This document shows positions 9,142 to 18,722 of a stretch of DNA of 64,000 nucleotides, piece after piece (within the stretch, counting starts at the first letter, position 1; each line of letters starts with the position of its first letter). Source of the DNA: Saccharothrix algeriensis (GTDB taxonomy: Bacteria > Actinomycetota > Actinomycetes > Mycobacteriales > Pseudonocardiaceae); contig NZ_JAFBCL010000001.1 of NCBI RefSeq assembly GCF_016907655.1, forward strand, positions 4,808,001-4,872,000, written 5' to 3'. A program made the position numbers and the translations under genes. The notes under the pieces are model-generated. The model was not told where the DNA came from and did not search any database. It saw only the letters and a program-made list of their open reading frames with translations.

Positions 9142-12100
9142 GTGGCGGACTCGTTTGTGCACCTCCACGTGCACACCGAGTACTCGATGCTCGACGGCGC
9201 GGCGAAGCTGAAGGACATGTTCGCCGAGTGCGAGCGCCTCGGCATGACCGCCGCCGCGATCACCGACCACGGCAACATGTACGGCGCCTACGACTTCTAC
9301 CGGCAGGCGACGGCCGCGGGGATCAAGCCGGTGGTGGGCATCGAGGCGTACATGGCGCCCGACTCGCGGTTCAACAAGAAGCGCGTGCTGTGGGGCGACC
9401 CGGGCCAGAAGTCCGACGACGTCTCGGCCAGCGGCGCGTACACCCACCAGACGATCTGGGCCCGCACCGACGAGGGCCTGCACAACCTGATGAAGGTCGC
9501 GAGCCGCGCCTCCACCGAGGGCCAGCTCGGCAAGTGGGCCCGGATGGACGCCGAGCTGATCGCCGAGCACTCGGCGGGGCTGATGGCCACCACCGGCTGC
9601 CCGTCCGGCGAGGTGCAGACCCGGCTGCGGCTCGGGCACGAGAAGGAGGCGCTGGAGGCCGCCGCGAAGTGGCGGGACATCTACGGCGCCGACAACTTCT
9701 TCGTCGAGCTGATGGACCACGGCATCGAGATCGAGAGCCGGGTCCGCGGCGGGCTGCTGGACATCGCGCGGAAGCTGAGCATCCCGTTCGTCGTGACCAA
9801 CGACTCGCACTACACCTACGCCGAGGACCGGGAGGCGCACGACGCGCTGCTGTGCGTGCAGACCGGCAAGACCCTCCAGGACCCCAGCCGGTTCAAGTTC
9901 GACGGCTCGGGCTACTACCTGAAGTCGCCGGAGGAGATGCGGGCGATCGACTCCTCCGACGCCTGGCAGGAGGGCTGCCGCAACACCCTGCTGGTGGCCG
10001 AGAAGGTCGACACCACCGGCATGTTCGCCTTCCGGAACCTGATGCCGCGCTACCCGGTGCCCGAGGGCACGACCGAGGCCGACTACTTCCGCGAGGAGGT
10101 GTGGGCGGGGATGCGCCGCCGCTTCCCGGGCGGCGTGGACGAGGTCCACCGCAAGCAGGTCGAGTTCGAGATCGACGTCATCCTGCAGATGGGCTTCCCG
10201 TCCTACTTCCTGGTGGTGGCCGACTTCATCAACTGGGCCAAGGCGAACGGCATCCGCGTCGGCCCCGGCCGCGGCTCGGCGGCGGGCGCGCTGATCGCCT
10301 ACGCCATGGGCATCACCGACCTGGACCCGCTGGCGCACGGCCTGATCTTCGAGCGGTTCCTCAACCCGGACCGGGTCAGCCCGCCCGACATCGACATCGA
10401 CTTCGACGAGCGCCGGCGCGGCGACGTGATCCGGTACGTGACGGAGAAGTGGGGCGCGGACAAGGTCGCCCAGGTGATCACCTTCGGCACCATCAAGGCG
10501 AAGGCGGCGATCAAGGACTCCGCCCGCGTGCTCTACGGCCAGCCCGGCTACGCGGTGGCCGACCGGATCTCCAAGGCCATGCCGCCCGCCGTGATGGGCA
10601 AGGACATCCCGCTGGCCGGCGTGTTCGACGCGTCGCACAAGCGGTACTCGGAGGCGGCCGAGGTCCGCGCGCTGTACGAGACCGACCCGCAGGTCAAGGA
10701 GATCATCGACACCGGGCGCGGCCTGGAGGGGCTGATCCGCAACGCCGGCGTGCACGCCTGCGCGGTGATCATGTCCGCCGAGCCGCTGACGGACCACATC
10801 CCGGTGTGGAAGCGGCCCCAGGACGGTTCGATCATCACGCAGTTCGACTACCCGACCTGCGAGACGCTCGGCCTGCTGAAGATGGACTTCCTGGGCCTGA
10901 GCAACCTGACCACGATCGACGACGCCCTGAAGAACATCGAGCTGAACGGCAAGGGCGCCATCGACATCTCCTCGGTCACCCTGGAGGACAGGAAGACCTA
11001 CGAGCTGCTGGGCCGCGGTGACACGCTGGGCGTGTTCCAGCTCGACGGCGGCGCGCTGCGGGACCTGCTGCGGCTGATGCGGCCGGACAACTTCGAGGAC
11101 GTCTCGGCCGTCATCGCCCTGTACCGGCCGGGCCCGATGGGCGCGAACTCGCACACGAACTACGCGCTGCGCAAGAACAAGCAGCAGGAGATCGTGCCGA
11201 TCCACAAGGAGCTGGAAGAGCCCCTGGCGGAGATCCTGGACACGACCTACGGCCTGATCGTGTACCAGGAGCAGGTCATGGCGATCGCGCGGAAGGTGGC
11301 GGGCTACTCGCTGGCCCAGGCGGACCTGCTGCGCCGCGCGATGGGCAAGAAGAAGAAGGAGATCCTCGACAAGGAGTTCGAGGGCTTCGAGAAGGGGATG
11401 CTGGACAACGGCTACTCGCCGGAGGCCGTCAAGACGCTGTGGGACATCCTGGTCCCGTTCGCCGACTACGCGTTCAACAAGGCGCACTCCGCCGCCTACG
11501 GCCTGATTGCGTACTGGACCGCCTACCTCAAGGCCAACTACCCCGGCGAGTACATGGCCGCGCTGCTCACCACCAACTCCGACAACAAGGACAAGTCGGC
11601 CATCTACCTGGCCGAGTGCCGCCGGATGGGCATCACGGTGCTGCCGCCGGACGTCAACGAGTCCGAGCGCGAGTTCGTCGCGGTCGGCGACGACGTCCGG
11701 TTCGGCCTGGGCGCGATCCGCAACGTCGGCGCGAACGTGGTCGAGGCGATCATCAAGGCGCGCAAGGAGAAGGGGCGGTTCGCCGACTTCTCCGACTTCC
11801 TGCGCAAGGTCGACGCCACGGTGTGCAACAAGAAGGTCGTGGAATCGCTGATCAAGGCGGGCGCGTTCGACTCGCTCGGCCACCCCCGCAAGGGCCTGCA
11901 CATGGTGCACGTCGAGGCGGTCGACGCGATCATGCTCACCAAGAAGGAGGAGGCGCGCGGCCAGTTCGACCTGTTCGGCGACGGCGGCGGCGACGACGGG
12001 GCGGGCAGCGTCTTCGACGTGAAGATCCCGGAGGAGTACTGGGAGCCCAAGCACCAGCTGACGCTGGAGCGGGAGATGCTGGGCCTGTACGTGTCCGGGC

Positions 12101-12675
12101 ACCCGCTCAACGGCGTGGAGCAGGTGCTGGAGTCCTACTCGGACACCTCGATCGCCCGCATCCTGGAGGGTGACGTGGCGGACGGCACCCAGGTCACGCT
12201 GGGCGGCATCCTGGCGTCGGTGACGCGGCGGGTGAACAAGAACGGCGAGCCGTGGGCGTCGGCCCAGCTGGAGGACCTCGCCGGTGGCATCGAGGTGCTG
12301 TTCTTCCCCAAGAGCTACGTCGTCCACGGCATGTCGGTGGCCGAGGACGCGATCGTGCTGGTCAAGGCGCGGGTGGCCAAGCGGGAGGACCGCATCTCGC
12401 TGATCGCCAACGACCTCGTGGTGCCGGACCTGTCGGAGCTGGGCGCGCAGGCGCTGAAGCTGAAGGTCAACGCGTCGCGCTGCGACCCGAAGCTGGTCAC
12501 CTCGCTGAAGGAGGTGCTGCGGGCGCACCCGGGCACCACCGAGGTGCACCTGAACCTGATCATCAACTCCAGCCGGAACACGCTGCTGAAGCTGGACGAC
12601 GCGCTGCGGGTCAGCCCCACGCCGTCGCTGATGGGCGACCTGAAGGCGCTGCTGGGCCCCGGCTGCCTGGGCTGA
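9142..12675 (+). CDS. dnaE: DNA polymerase III alpha subunit, replicative
   Basis: A 1177-residue replicative polymerase. The N-terminal PHP domain opens with FVHLHVHTEYSMLDGAAK and contains the metal-binding-type segments AITDHGNMYG and TNDSHYTY. The palm domain has the acidic catalytic motif PDIDIDFDERR at about residues 415-425, preceded by GPGRGSAAGALIAYAM. The C-terminal part has helix-hairpin-helix and OB-fold regions (about 950-1050). This is the DnaE1 type by length and conservation. Start choice is between ATG 9139 and GTG 9142; AGGAGG at 9132-9137 is better spaced for 9142. It is monocistronic and followed by a hairpin at 12684-12720. Confidence 0.97.
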   Translation: MADSFVHLHVHTEYSMLDGAAKLKDMFAECERLGMTAAAITDHGNMYGAYDFYRQATAAGIKPVVGIEAYMAPDSRFNKKRVLWGDPGQKSDDVSASGAYTHQTIWARTDEGLHNLMKVASRASTEGQLGKWARMDAELIAEHSAGLMATTGCPSGEVQTRLRLGHEKEALEAAAKWRDIYGADNFFVELMDHGIEIESRVRGGLLDIARKLSIPFVVTNDSHYTYAEDREAHDALLCVQTGKTLQDPSRFKFDGSGYYLKSPEEMRAIDSSDAWQEGCRNTLLVAEKVDTTGMFAFRNLMPRYPVPEGTTEADYFREEVWAGMRRRFPGGVDEVHRKQVEFEIDVILQMGFPSYFLVVADFINWAKANGIRVGPGRGSAAGALIAYAMGITDLDPLAHGLIFERFLNPDRVSPPDIDIDFDERRRGDVIRYVTEKWGADKVAQVITFGTIKAKAAIKDSARVLYGQPGYAVADRISKAMPPAVMGKDIPLAGVFDASHKRYSEAAEVRALYETDPQVKEIIDTGRGLEGLIRNAGVHACAVIMSAEPLTDHIPVWKRPQDGSIITQFDYPTCETLGLLKMDFLGLSNLTTIDDALKNIELNGKGAIDISSVTLEDRKTYELLGRGDTLGVFQLDGGALRDLLRLMRPDNFEDVSAVIALYRPGPMGANSHTNYALRKNKQQEIVPIHKELEEPLAEILDTTYGLIVYQEQVMAIARKVAGYSLAQADLLRRAMGKKKKEILDKEFEGFEKGMLDNGYSPEAVKTLWDILVPFADYAFNKAHSAAYGLIAYWTAYLKANYPGEYMAALLTTNSDNKDKSAIYLAECRRMGITVLPPDVNESEREFVAVGDDVRFGLGAIRNVGANVVEAIIKARKEKGRFADFSDFLRKVDATVCNKKVVESLIKAGAFDSLGHPRKGLHMVHVEAVDAIMLTKKEEARGQFDLFGDGGGDDGAGSVFDVKIPEEYWEPKHQLTLEREMLGLYVSGHPLNGVEQVLESYSDTSIARILEGDVADGTQVTLGGILASVTRRVNKNGEPWASAQLEDLAGGIEVLFFPKSYVVHGMSVAEDAIVLVKARVAKREDRISLIANDLVVPDLSELGAQALKLKVNASRCDPKLVTSLKEVLRAHPGTTEVHLNLIINSSRNTLLKLDDALRVSPTPSLMGDLKALLGPGCLG

Positions 12676-12683
12676 CCGCCCCG

Positions 12684-12720
12684 CGCGGGCCCGGTCCGGC
12701 GCCGCCGGGCCGGGCCCGCG
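12684..12720. terminator. Convergent hairpin terminator between dnaE and the response regulator gene
   Basis: Perfect 11-bp inverted arms (CGCGGGCCCGG at 12684-12694 and its complement at 12710-12720) with a GC-rich 15-nt loop. It lies in the 56-bp gap between two convergent genes and has no T-run, as is common in high-GC actinomycetes. It probably acts in both directions. Confidence 0.6.
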
Positions 12721-12731
12721 GCCGGTGGCCG

Positions 12732-13376
12732 CTACCGGACGAGCCCGTGCTCGTGCGCGTAGATCGCGGCGTGCACGCGGGTGCGCAGGCCGAGCTTGGC
12801 CAGCACCCGCGCCACGTGCGTCTTGACCGTCCCCTCGCCGAGGGTGAGGGCGCGGGCGATCTCGGCGTTGCCCAGGCCCCGCGCCACCAGCAGCAGCACC
12901 TCGCGCTCGCGCGGGGTGAGGCGGTCCAGGTCCGCGGGCGCGGGGCGCGGGGCCAGGGCGGCGAACCGGCGGATCGCGCGCCGGGTGACCTGCGGGTCGA
13001 TCAGGCCCTGCCCGCCGGCCGCCGCGCGGACGGCGTGGACCAGCAGCGCCGGGTCGCTGTCCTTGAGCACGAAGCCGACCGCGCCCGCCTCCAGCGCGCC
13101 GAACAGGTACTCGTCCAGGTCGAACGTGGTCAGGGCGATCACGGCGGGCGGCGGGTTGACCGAGTCGGCGAGGCGGCGGATCGCCGCCAGGCCGTCCAGC
13201 CGGGGCATCCGCAGGTCGAGCACGACGACGTCCACGCCCCGCCACCGGGCCTTGTCGACGGCTTCCGCGCCGTCGGCCGCCTCGTCCACCACCTCGATGT
13301 CCGGTTCGGCGTCCAGCACCAGCCGCAGCGCCCACCGCACCGCGGCCTGGTCGTCGGCGATCAGGGTGCGGATCAC
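12732..13376 (-). CDS. NarL/FixJ-family response regulator
   Basis: A 214-residue two-component regulator. The receiver domain (residues 1-120) has the acidic pair D8/D9, phospho-acceptor D54 in VVVLDLRMP, the conserved Thr in ALTTFD and Lys in FVLKDSD. The C-terminal LuxR-type helix-turn-helix (about 148-205) begins LTPREREVLLLVARG and contains TVKTHVARVLAKLGL. The GTG start overlaps the kinase stop codon by 4 bp, so kinase and regulator are translationally coupled. Targets are unknown; the upstream peptidase gene is the obvious candidate. Confidence 0.95.
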   Translation of the reverse strand: MIRTLIADDQAAVRWALRLVLDAEPDIEVVDEAADGAEAVDKARWRGVDVVVLDLRMPRLDGLAAIRRLADSVNPPPAVIALTTFDLDEYLFGALEAGAVGFVLKDSDPALLVHAVRAAAGGQGLIDPQVTRRAIRRFAALAPRPAPADLDRLTPREREVLLLVARGLGNAEIARALTLGEGTVKTHVARVLAKLGLRTRVHAAIYAHEHGLVR

Positions 13377-14476
13377 GGCCGGGAGCCCACCGGGAGGCGG
13401 GCCTCGACCAGCAGGCCGCGCGGCTCGCGGGCGGTGACCCGCAGGGTGCCGCCGAGCAGCCGGACCCGTTCCCGCATCCCGCGCAGCCCCGCGCCCTCGC
13501 CCGCTTCGGCCACCGGCGCGGCGGCGCCGTCGTCGGCCACCGTGATCGTCAGGCCGGAGCGGTCCCGGTGGACGTGCACGTCGATCCGGGACGCCCCGGA
13601 GTGCTTGAGCGCGTTGGTCAGCGCTTCCTGCACGACCCGGTAGCCGGCGTGGTCCACCAGCGGCGGCAGGGGACCGGTCAGGCCGTCCCGGGTGAACGTG
13701 ACCGGCGTGGTGGCGCGGGCGGCCAGGTCGGCGACGTCGGCGAGCGAGGCGGTGCGGTCCTCCCGCAGCACGTCCAGGACGGCCCGGACCTCGCGCAGCG
13801 CCGCCGCGGACGAGTCGGCGATCGTGGCGAGCGCGTGGTCGGCGGCCGGCGGGAGGTCCGCGGCGACCCGGCGGACGGCGGTGGCCTGCAAGCGGATCGC
13901 GGTCAGGTGGTGGCCCACGGCGTCGTGCACCTCGCGGGCGACCCGGGCGTGCCGCTCGGCCACCGCCCGGCCGGTCTCCGCGCGGTAGCGGAATTCGGCG
14001 TGCTCGGCCCGCTCGCGGTGCAGCCGCAGCGCGCACCCGACCGCCACCGGGGCCGCGCCCAGCAGGAGCAGGTCGGTGAACGTCGCCGCGGCCACCGGTT
14101 TCGCGGTCAGCAGCTTGGCCGCGGCCTGCCAGCCGACGGACAGCGCGAGGACCGGCCAGGGCCGCGCGCGGCGGTGGGCGGCCGAGCAGAACGCGGCCAC
14201 CGGGACGAGGCCGCCCGACCAGTGCAGCAGCGCGGCGGTCCCCGCGACCGCCACCGCCGCCGACGCGACGGCCGCCGTCAGCGGCAGCGCCCGGCGCAGC
14301 GCCAGCGGCGCCGCCACCGCCAGGGCCGCCGCGGCGTGGACCGCGGGCCGCGCCGGGTGGTCGAGCAGGCCCAGCGCCAGCACGACCGCGGCGGCGGCCA
14401 GGACCTCCGCGACCGGTCGGCAGCGGTGTCGCGCCGGGCGCTCGCGGTCGGGTGCCGCGAGCGCCCGGTCGTCCAT
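13373..14476 (-). CDS. Sensor histidine kinase, NarX/DesK (HisKA_3) type
   Basis: A 367-residue membrane sensor kinase. Residues about 25-150 contain five or six hydrophobic segments without an obvious extracellular sensing domain. The HisKA_3 phospho-acceptor motif is REVHDAVGHHLTAIRLQ, and the ATPase domain shows the N-box VQEALTNALKHSGAS and the G-box GEGAGLRGMRERV. It transfers phosphate to the overlapping NarL-type regulator. ATG 14476 follows TACAAC by 6 nt, and the preceding peptidase gene ends 20 bp upstream, so both read-through and an own promoter are possible. Confidence 0.93.
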   Translation of the reverse strand: MDDRALAAPDRERPARHRCRPVAEVLAAAAVVLALGLLDHPARPAVHAAAALAVAAPLALRRALPLTAAVASAAVAVAGTAALLHWSGGLVPVAAFCSAAHRRARPWPVLALSVGWQAAAKLLTAKPVAAATFTDLLLLGAAPVAVGCALRLHRERAEHAEFRYRAETGRAVAERHARVAREVHDAVGHHLTAIRLQATAVRRVAADLPPAADHALATIADSSAAALREVRAVLDVLREDRTASLADVADLAARATTPVTFTRDGLTGPLPPLVDHAGYRVVQEALTNALKHSGASRIDVHVHRDRSGLTITVADDGAAAPVAEAGEGAGLRGMRERVRLLGGTLRVTAREPRGLLVEARLPVGSRP

Positions 14477-14496
14477 GGCACCGTTGTACACGCCGC

Positions 14497-16026
14497 TCAA
14501 CCCGTGGCGCTGCCGCAGCGCGCGCCCGGCTCGGGCAGCTCGCCGGTCCACAGGTAACGGTGCACGTGGTCGCGCACGCAGGTGTTCCCCCGCAAGTAGA
14601 GGCCGTGGTTGCCCTCCACCGGGAGGTACCGCGCGCCGGGCAGCCGCTCCGCGACGCGCCGGCCGTGCTCGGCGGGCGTCAGCGGGTCGTGCTCGCCGTT
14701 GGCGACCAGGACCGGCGGCACGCCGTGCGCGCGCAGCGGACCGGGCGGGTGGAGGCCGACGCGGGGCAGGCCCGAGCAGTGCCCGGACACGTTCCACGCC
14801 TGCACCGCCCAGCCGAGCCGGGGCGCGACCGCCCTCAACCCGGTCTCGACCCGCTTGAGCTCCTCGTAGCCGGCGGGGAAGGGGAAGTCCGAGCACAGCG
14901 CCGTCCGCGCCAGGGTCCGGTCGGGCGGCTCCGGCCGGCGGACGAGCGCCGACGCGTCGCCCCGGTCGGCCTGCGCGAGACCGGCCGCGAGGTCGGCCCA
15001 CCCGCGGTCGTCGCCGATCCGCCTGCCGGCCCACGCCAGGATCGCGGTCGCGTCCACGCCGTCCGTGCCGGGCGCGGGGACCGGCGCGGCGGCCAGCACC
15101 CGGTCCCACACCGCCACCAGGTCGCGGCCGTGCAGGGCGCACGCCGGGTCCGCCGCGCACCACGCCGCCAGCCGGTGCAGGTTGCGCTCGGCGGTGACCG
15201 CGCCCGGGAGCGCCCACCCGGCGAGGTCCGGCTGCGTGTGGTCCAGCACGCTGTCCAGGTACATGCGGCCCACGTTGCGGCCGAACAGCTCGGCGTAGAC
15301 CTGCCCGTACACGGTGCCGTAGGAGTTGCCGAAGTAGTTCAGCCTCCGCTCGCCCAGCGCGACGCGCACGGCCTCCATGTCGTGGGCGACCTGGCGGGCG
15401 TTCAGCCGGCCGCGCAGCGGCCCGGTGTCGCACGCGGCGTCGAACCGCGCGTTGGCCTCGGCGTAGGCGGCGAGCCCGGCCCCGGTCAGCGGTGGCGTCA
15501 GGGCGGCGGGGTTCGGCGCGGGGCACGTGACGCCGCTGCTCGCGCCGATGCCGCGCGGGTCGAACACCACCACGTCGAACCGCTGCGCCAACCCGGCGAA
15601 CTGCTCCCGGTAGGCGGGCAGGGCGAAGTTCCGGATCGCCGCCCCGGGACCGCCGGGGTTGAGCAGCAGCGTGCCCAGGCGGTCGGCGCGCGCGGGGATC
15701 TTCAGCAGCCCCACCGGGATCCGGTCGCGCCCCGGCCGCGACCAGTCGGCGGGCACGAGGAGGTCGGCGCACCGGAGGTCGCCGTGGCAGGCCCGCCACG
15801 AGAGGCCGGCGCGGTCGGCCGGCGCGGCCCACCCGAGGTCGGCCCCGGGACTCGCGGCTGTACTCGTTGTGGGGTTCGCGGCTGTAGCTGTTGCGGGGCT
15901 CGCCGCTGTGCTTGTTGCGAGGCTCGCCGCTGTACCTGTTGCGGGGCTCGCCCCGGCAGCCGTTCCGGCCCCTGCCACGAGCAGCACCAGCACCGCGAGG
16001 AGGGCGGCCGGGCGTGTGATCACCAT
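14497..16026 (-). CDS. Secreted alpha/beta-hydrolase, tripeptidyl aminopeptidase (Streptomyces TAP/SlpD) type
   Basis: A 509-residue exported serine hydrolase. The N-terminus is a signal peptide (MVITRPAALLAVLVLLVAGAG), followed by a Ser/Thr/Ala/Pro repeat linker at about residues 25-60. The catalytic triad is visible: nucleophile S235 in FGNSYGTVYG, the acid in VANGEHDPLTP, and the histidine in VEGNHGLYLRG. The oxyanion-region motif LLNPGGPG is also present. Such enzymes release short peptides from the N-terminus of secreted proteins. It is first in a minus-strand operon with a kinase-regulator pair, which may sense its substrate or product (inference). Confidence 0.88.
   Translation of the reverse strand: MVITRPAALLAVLVLLVAGAGTAAGASPATGTAASLATSTAASPATATAANPTTSTAASPGADLGWAAPADRAGLSWRACHGDLRCADLLVPADWSRPGRDRIPVGLLKIPARADRLGTLLLNPGGPGAAIRNFALPAYREQFAGLAQRFDVVVFDPRGIGASSGVTCPAPNPAALTPPLTGAGLAAYAEANARFDAACDTGPLRGRLNARQVAHDMEAVRVALGERRLNYFGNSYGTVYGQVYAELFGRNVGRMYLDSVLDHTQPDLAGWALPGAVTAERNLHRLAAWCAADPACALHGRDLVAVWDRVLAAAPVPAPGTDGVDATAILAWAGRRIGDDRGWADLAAGLAQADRGDASALVRRPEPPDRTLARTALCSDFPFPAGYEELKRVETGLRAVAPRLGWAVQAWNVSGHCSGLPRVGLHPPGPLRAHGVPPVLVANGEHDPLTPAEHGRRVAERLPGARYLPVEGNHGLYLRGNTCVRDHVHRYLWTGELPEPGARCGSATG
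15854..15949 (-). repeat. 24-bp tandem repeat, four copies, in frame
   Basis: Four consecutive 24-bp units (15854, 15878, 15902, 15926), each differing at a few positions, encode an octapeptide of the type SPATATAA. They form the linker between signal peptide and catalytic domain of the TAP-type hydrolase. Because units are whole codons, slippage would alter linker length without breaking the enzyme. Confidence 0.9.
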
Positions 16027-16174
16027 GGGCCGATCCGACCAGGCGCGGCCCTCCCGGTCGTCTGCCGCGCGACAGACCCGGCTGCGCCGATCGGGTGAGA
16101 TCCGCGGGAGCGGGCACCGCTCGGATTCCTCAAGCGTTGAATGGAAAACCGATCCAGAGGGGGCTCACCACACC

Positions 16175-17401
16175 ATGGCGGAGAACACCATCGCCCCGGA
16201 AGTGCTCGGCGACGAGTACCTCCAGGACCCGCACGCCGTCCACGCCGAGATGCGCGAGCAGTCCGCCGCCCGCCGGGTCGTCCTGCCGCGCGGCCTGAAG
16301 GTGTGGCTGGTCACCCGCTACGACGAGAGCCGGTCCGCCCTGGCCGACCCGCGGTTCGCCAAGGGCTTCGCCGGGCTCCAGCCGCTGTTCGACAAGCACT
16401 TCACCGGCCACGGCGAGCGGGCGCAGTTCGAGCTGTCGCTCGCCCAGCACATGCTCAACAGCGACCCGCCCCAGCACACCCGCCTGCGCAAGCTGGTCAC
16501 CAAGGCTTTCACCGCCCGCCGGGTCGAGCAGCTGCGCCCGCGCATCCAGCAGATCACCGACGAGCTGCTCGACGCCGCCGCCGGGCAGGCCGAGGTCGAC
16601 CTGATCGAAGCGCTCGCGTTCCCGCTGCCCATCCAGGTCATCTGCGAGATCCTCGACGTGCCGCTGGCCCACCGGGAGGACTTCCGGCGCTGGTCCGACG
16701 TCCTGGTCGGCGGCAACGAGCCGGCGCTGATCGAGGAGGCGGGCAGCGGGATGGCGGCGCTGCTGTCGCAGCTGGTCGAGGCCAAGCGCGCCAACCCCGG
16801 CGACGACTTCTTCTCCGCCCTGGTGCACGCCACCGAGGACGACGACCGGCTCAGCCACACCGAGCTGCTGTCCATGGCGTTCCTGCTGCTGATCGCGGGC
16901 CACGAGACGACCGTGAACCTGATCGCCAACGGCGTCCACCACCTGCTGCGCCACCCCGGGCAGCTGGCGGAGCTGCGCGCCGACCGGTCCCTGCTGCCCG
17001 GCGCGGTCGAGGAGTTCCTGCGCTACGAGAGCCCGGTCAACCAGGCGACCTTCCGGTACACCACCGAGGAGGTGGTGCTCGGCGACGTCACCATCCCCGA
17101 GGGGGAGATCGTCCTGGTGTCGCTGCTGTCGGCCAACCGCGACGAGGGCCGGTTCCCCGACGGGGAGTCGTTCGACATCACCCGGCCGCCCGGCGGGCAC
17201 CTCGCGTTCGGGCACGGCATCCACTACTGCCTGGGCGCGCCGCTGGCCCGCGCCGAGGGCGAGATCGCCGTCGGCACGCTGCTCGACCGCTACGACATCA
17301 GCCCGGCCGCCGAGCCGGAGACGCTGCGGTGGCGCGCCAGCACGCTCATGCGCGGCCTCCACACCCTCCCGGTTAACCTCAAGCCCCGTGGACCGCGATG
17401 A
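16175..17401 (+). CDS. Cytochrome P450, CYP107-like
   Basis: A 408-residue soluble bacterial P450. The I-helix oxygen-activation motif is A241-G-H-E-T-T in LLLIAGHETTVNLIANG, the K-helix ExxR lies in VEEFLRYESP, and the heme-ligand loop is FGHGIHYCLGAPLAR with C352. ATG 16175 has AGAGGGGG 11 nt upstream. Its last 14 bp overlap bioA. B. subtilis BioI, a CYP107 enzyme that cleaves acyl-ACP to pimeloyl-ACP for biotin, has the same I-helix string IAGHETTVNLI, so a biotin-related role is possible. Many CYP107s are secondary-metabolite hydroxylases, so this is unproven. A ferredoxin partner is not encoded nearby. Confidence 0.9.
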   Translation: MAENTIAPEVLGDEYLQDPHAVHAEMREQSAARRVVLPRGLKVWLVTRYDESRSALADPRFAKGFAGLQPLFDKHFTGHGERAQFELSLAQHMLNSDPPQHTRLRKLVTKAFTARRVEQLRPRIQQITDELLDAAAGQAEVDLIEALAFPLPIQVICEILDVPLAHREDFRRWSDVLVGGNEPALIEEAGSGMAALLSQLVEAKRANPGDDFFSALVHATEDDDRLSHTELLSMAFLLLIAGHETTVNLIANGVHHLLRHPGQLAELRADRSLLPGAVEEFLRYESPVNQATFRYTTEEVVLGDVTIPEGEIVLVSLLSANRDEGRFPDGESFDITRPPGGHLAFGHGIHYCLGAPLARAEGEIAVGTLLDRYDISPAAEPETLRWRASTLMRGLHTLPVNLKPRGPR

Positions 17402-18650
17402 GCTGCTGAGGCTGGACCGAGCGCACGTCTGGCACCCGTACGGCCCGATGCCGGGCACCCACCAGCCCCTCGTCGTCGCGGAGGCGGAGGGCGTCCGGCT
17501 CCGGCTGGACGACGGCCGCGAACTCGTCGACGGCATGTCGTCGTGGTGGGCCGCGATCCACGGCTACCGGCACCCGGTGCTCGACGCCGCCGCGCGCGCC
17601 CAGCTCGGGCGCATGAGCCACGTGATGTTCGGCGGCCTCACCCACGAGCCCGCCGTCGCGCTGGCGGCGAAGCTGGTCGACATCACCCCGGAACCGCTGC
17701 GCCACGTCTTCCTGTGCGACTCGGGCTCGGTGTCGATCGAGGTCGCGGTGAAGATGGCGCTGCAGTACTGGCGTTCCCGGGGGCGGCCGGAGAAGCGGCG
17801 GCTGCTCACCTGGCGCGGCGGGTACCACGGCGACACGTTCCAGCCGATGTCCGTGTGCGACCCGGAGGGGGGGATGCACGCGCTGTGGCGCGGCGTGCTG
17901 CCCGAGCAGGTGTTCGCCGGCCCGCCGCCGCGCGAGCTGGAGACCGACTACGTGGCCGAGCTGGCCCGGCTGGTCGAGGAGCACGCGGACGAGCTGGCGG
18001 CGGTCATCGTGGAGCCGGTCGTGCAGGGCGCGGGCGGCATGCGGTTCCACGACCCGCGGTACCTGCACGTGCTGCGGGAGCTGACGCTGACCCACGACGT
18101 GCTGCTGATCTTCGACGAGATCGCCACCGGGTTCGGGCGCACCGGCGAGCTGTTCGCCGCCGACCACGCGTCGGTCAGCCCGGACGTCATGTGCGTGGGC
18201 AAGGCGCTGACCGGCGGGTACCTGTCGCTGGCGGCCACGCTGTGCACGGGGCGCGTCGCCGAGGGCATCTCGCGCGGCGAGGTGCCCGTCCTGGCGCACG
18301 GCCCGACCTTCATGGGCAACCCGCTGGCGTCGGCGGTGGCGCTGGCGTCGGTCGACCTGCTGCTGTCGCAGGACTGGCGCGCGTCGGTGGCGCGCATCTC
18401 CGCCGGCCTGTCCGCCGGGCTGGCGGACGCGCCCGGCGACGTGCGGGTGCTCGGGGCGATCGGCGTGGTGCAGCTGGACCACGAGGTCGACGTGGCCGCG
18501 GCGACGGCGGCGGCCGTGGCGCACGGCGTGTGGCTGCGGCCGTTCCGCGACCTGATCTACACCATGCCGCCGTTCATCAGCACCGACGAGGACGTGGCGG
18601 CGATCACCTCGGCCGTGGTGGCGGCGGCCGAGGCCGCGCGCGGCGCCTGA
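17388..18650 (+). CDS. bioA: Adenosylmethionine-8-amino-7-oxononanoate aminotransferase (DAPA synthase)
   Basis: A 420-residue PLP enzyme that transfers an amino group from S-adenosylmethionine to KAPA, giving 7,8-diaminopelargonate in biotin synthesis. BioA hallmarks are HVWHPYGPM near the N-terminus, MSSWWAAIHGY, the YHGDT loop, and Schiff-base K272 in CVGKALTGGYLSLAATL. GTG 17388 lies 8 nt after TAACCT (17374-17379), inside the end of the P450 gene, so a leaderless transcript is likely in addition to read-through. No bioF follows, unlike the usual bioA-bioF-bioD order. Confidence 0.96.
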   Translation: MDRDELLRLDRAHVWHPYGPMPGTHQPLVVAEAEGVRLRLDDGRELVDGMSSWWAAIHGYRHPVLDAAARAQLGRMSHVMFGGLTHEPAVALAAKLVDITPEPLRHVFLCDSGSVSIEVAVKMALQYWRSRGRPEKRRLLTWRGGYHGDTFQPMSVCDPEGGMHALWRGVLPEQVFAGPPPRELETDYVAELARLVEEHADELAAVIVEPVVQGAGGMRFHDPRYLHVLRELTLTHDVLLIFDEIATGFGRTGELFAADHASVSPDVMCVGKALTGGYLSLAATLCTGRVAEGISRGEVPVLAHGPTFMGNPLASAVALASVDLLLSQDWRASVARISAGLSAGLADAPGDVRVLGAIGVVQLDHEVDVAAATAAAVAHGVWLRPFRDLIYTMPPFISTDEDVAAITSAVVAAAEAARGA

Positions 18651-18722
18651 GGCGGGCGGCCCCCTTCCGCGCCGTCCTCCTGCGGGCGGGCTGCTGCCCG
18701 GCGGTCCCGCGCCGGGCCGACG

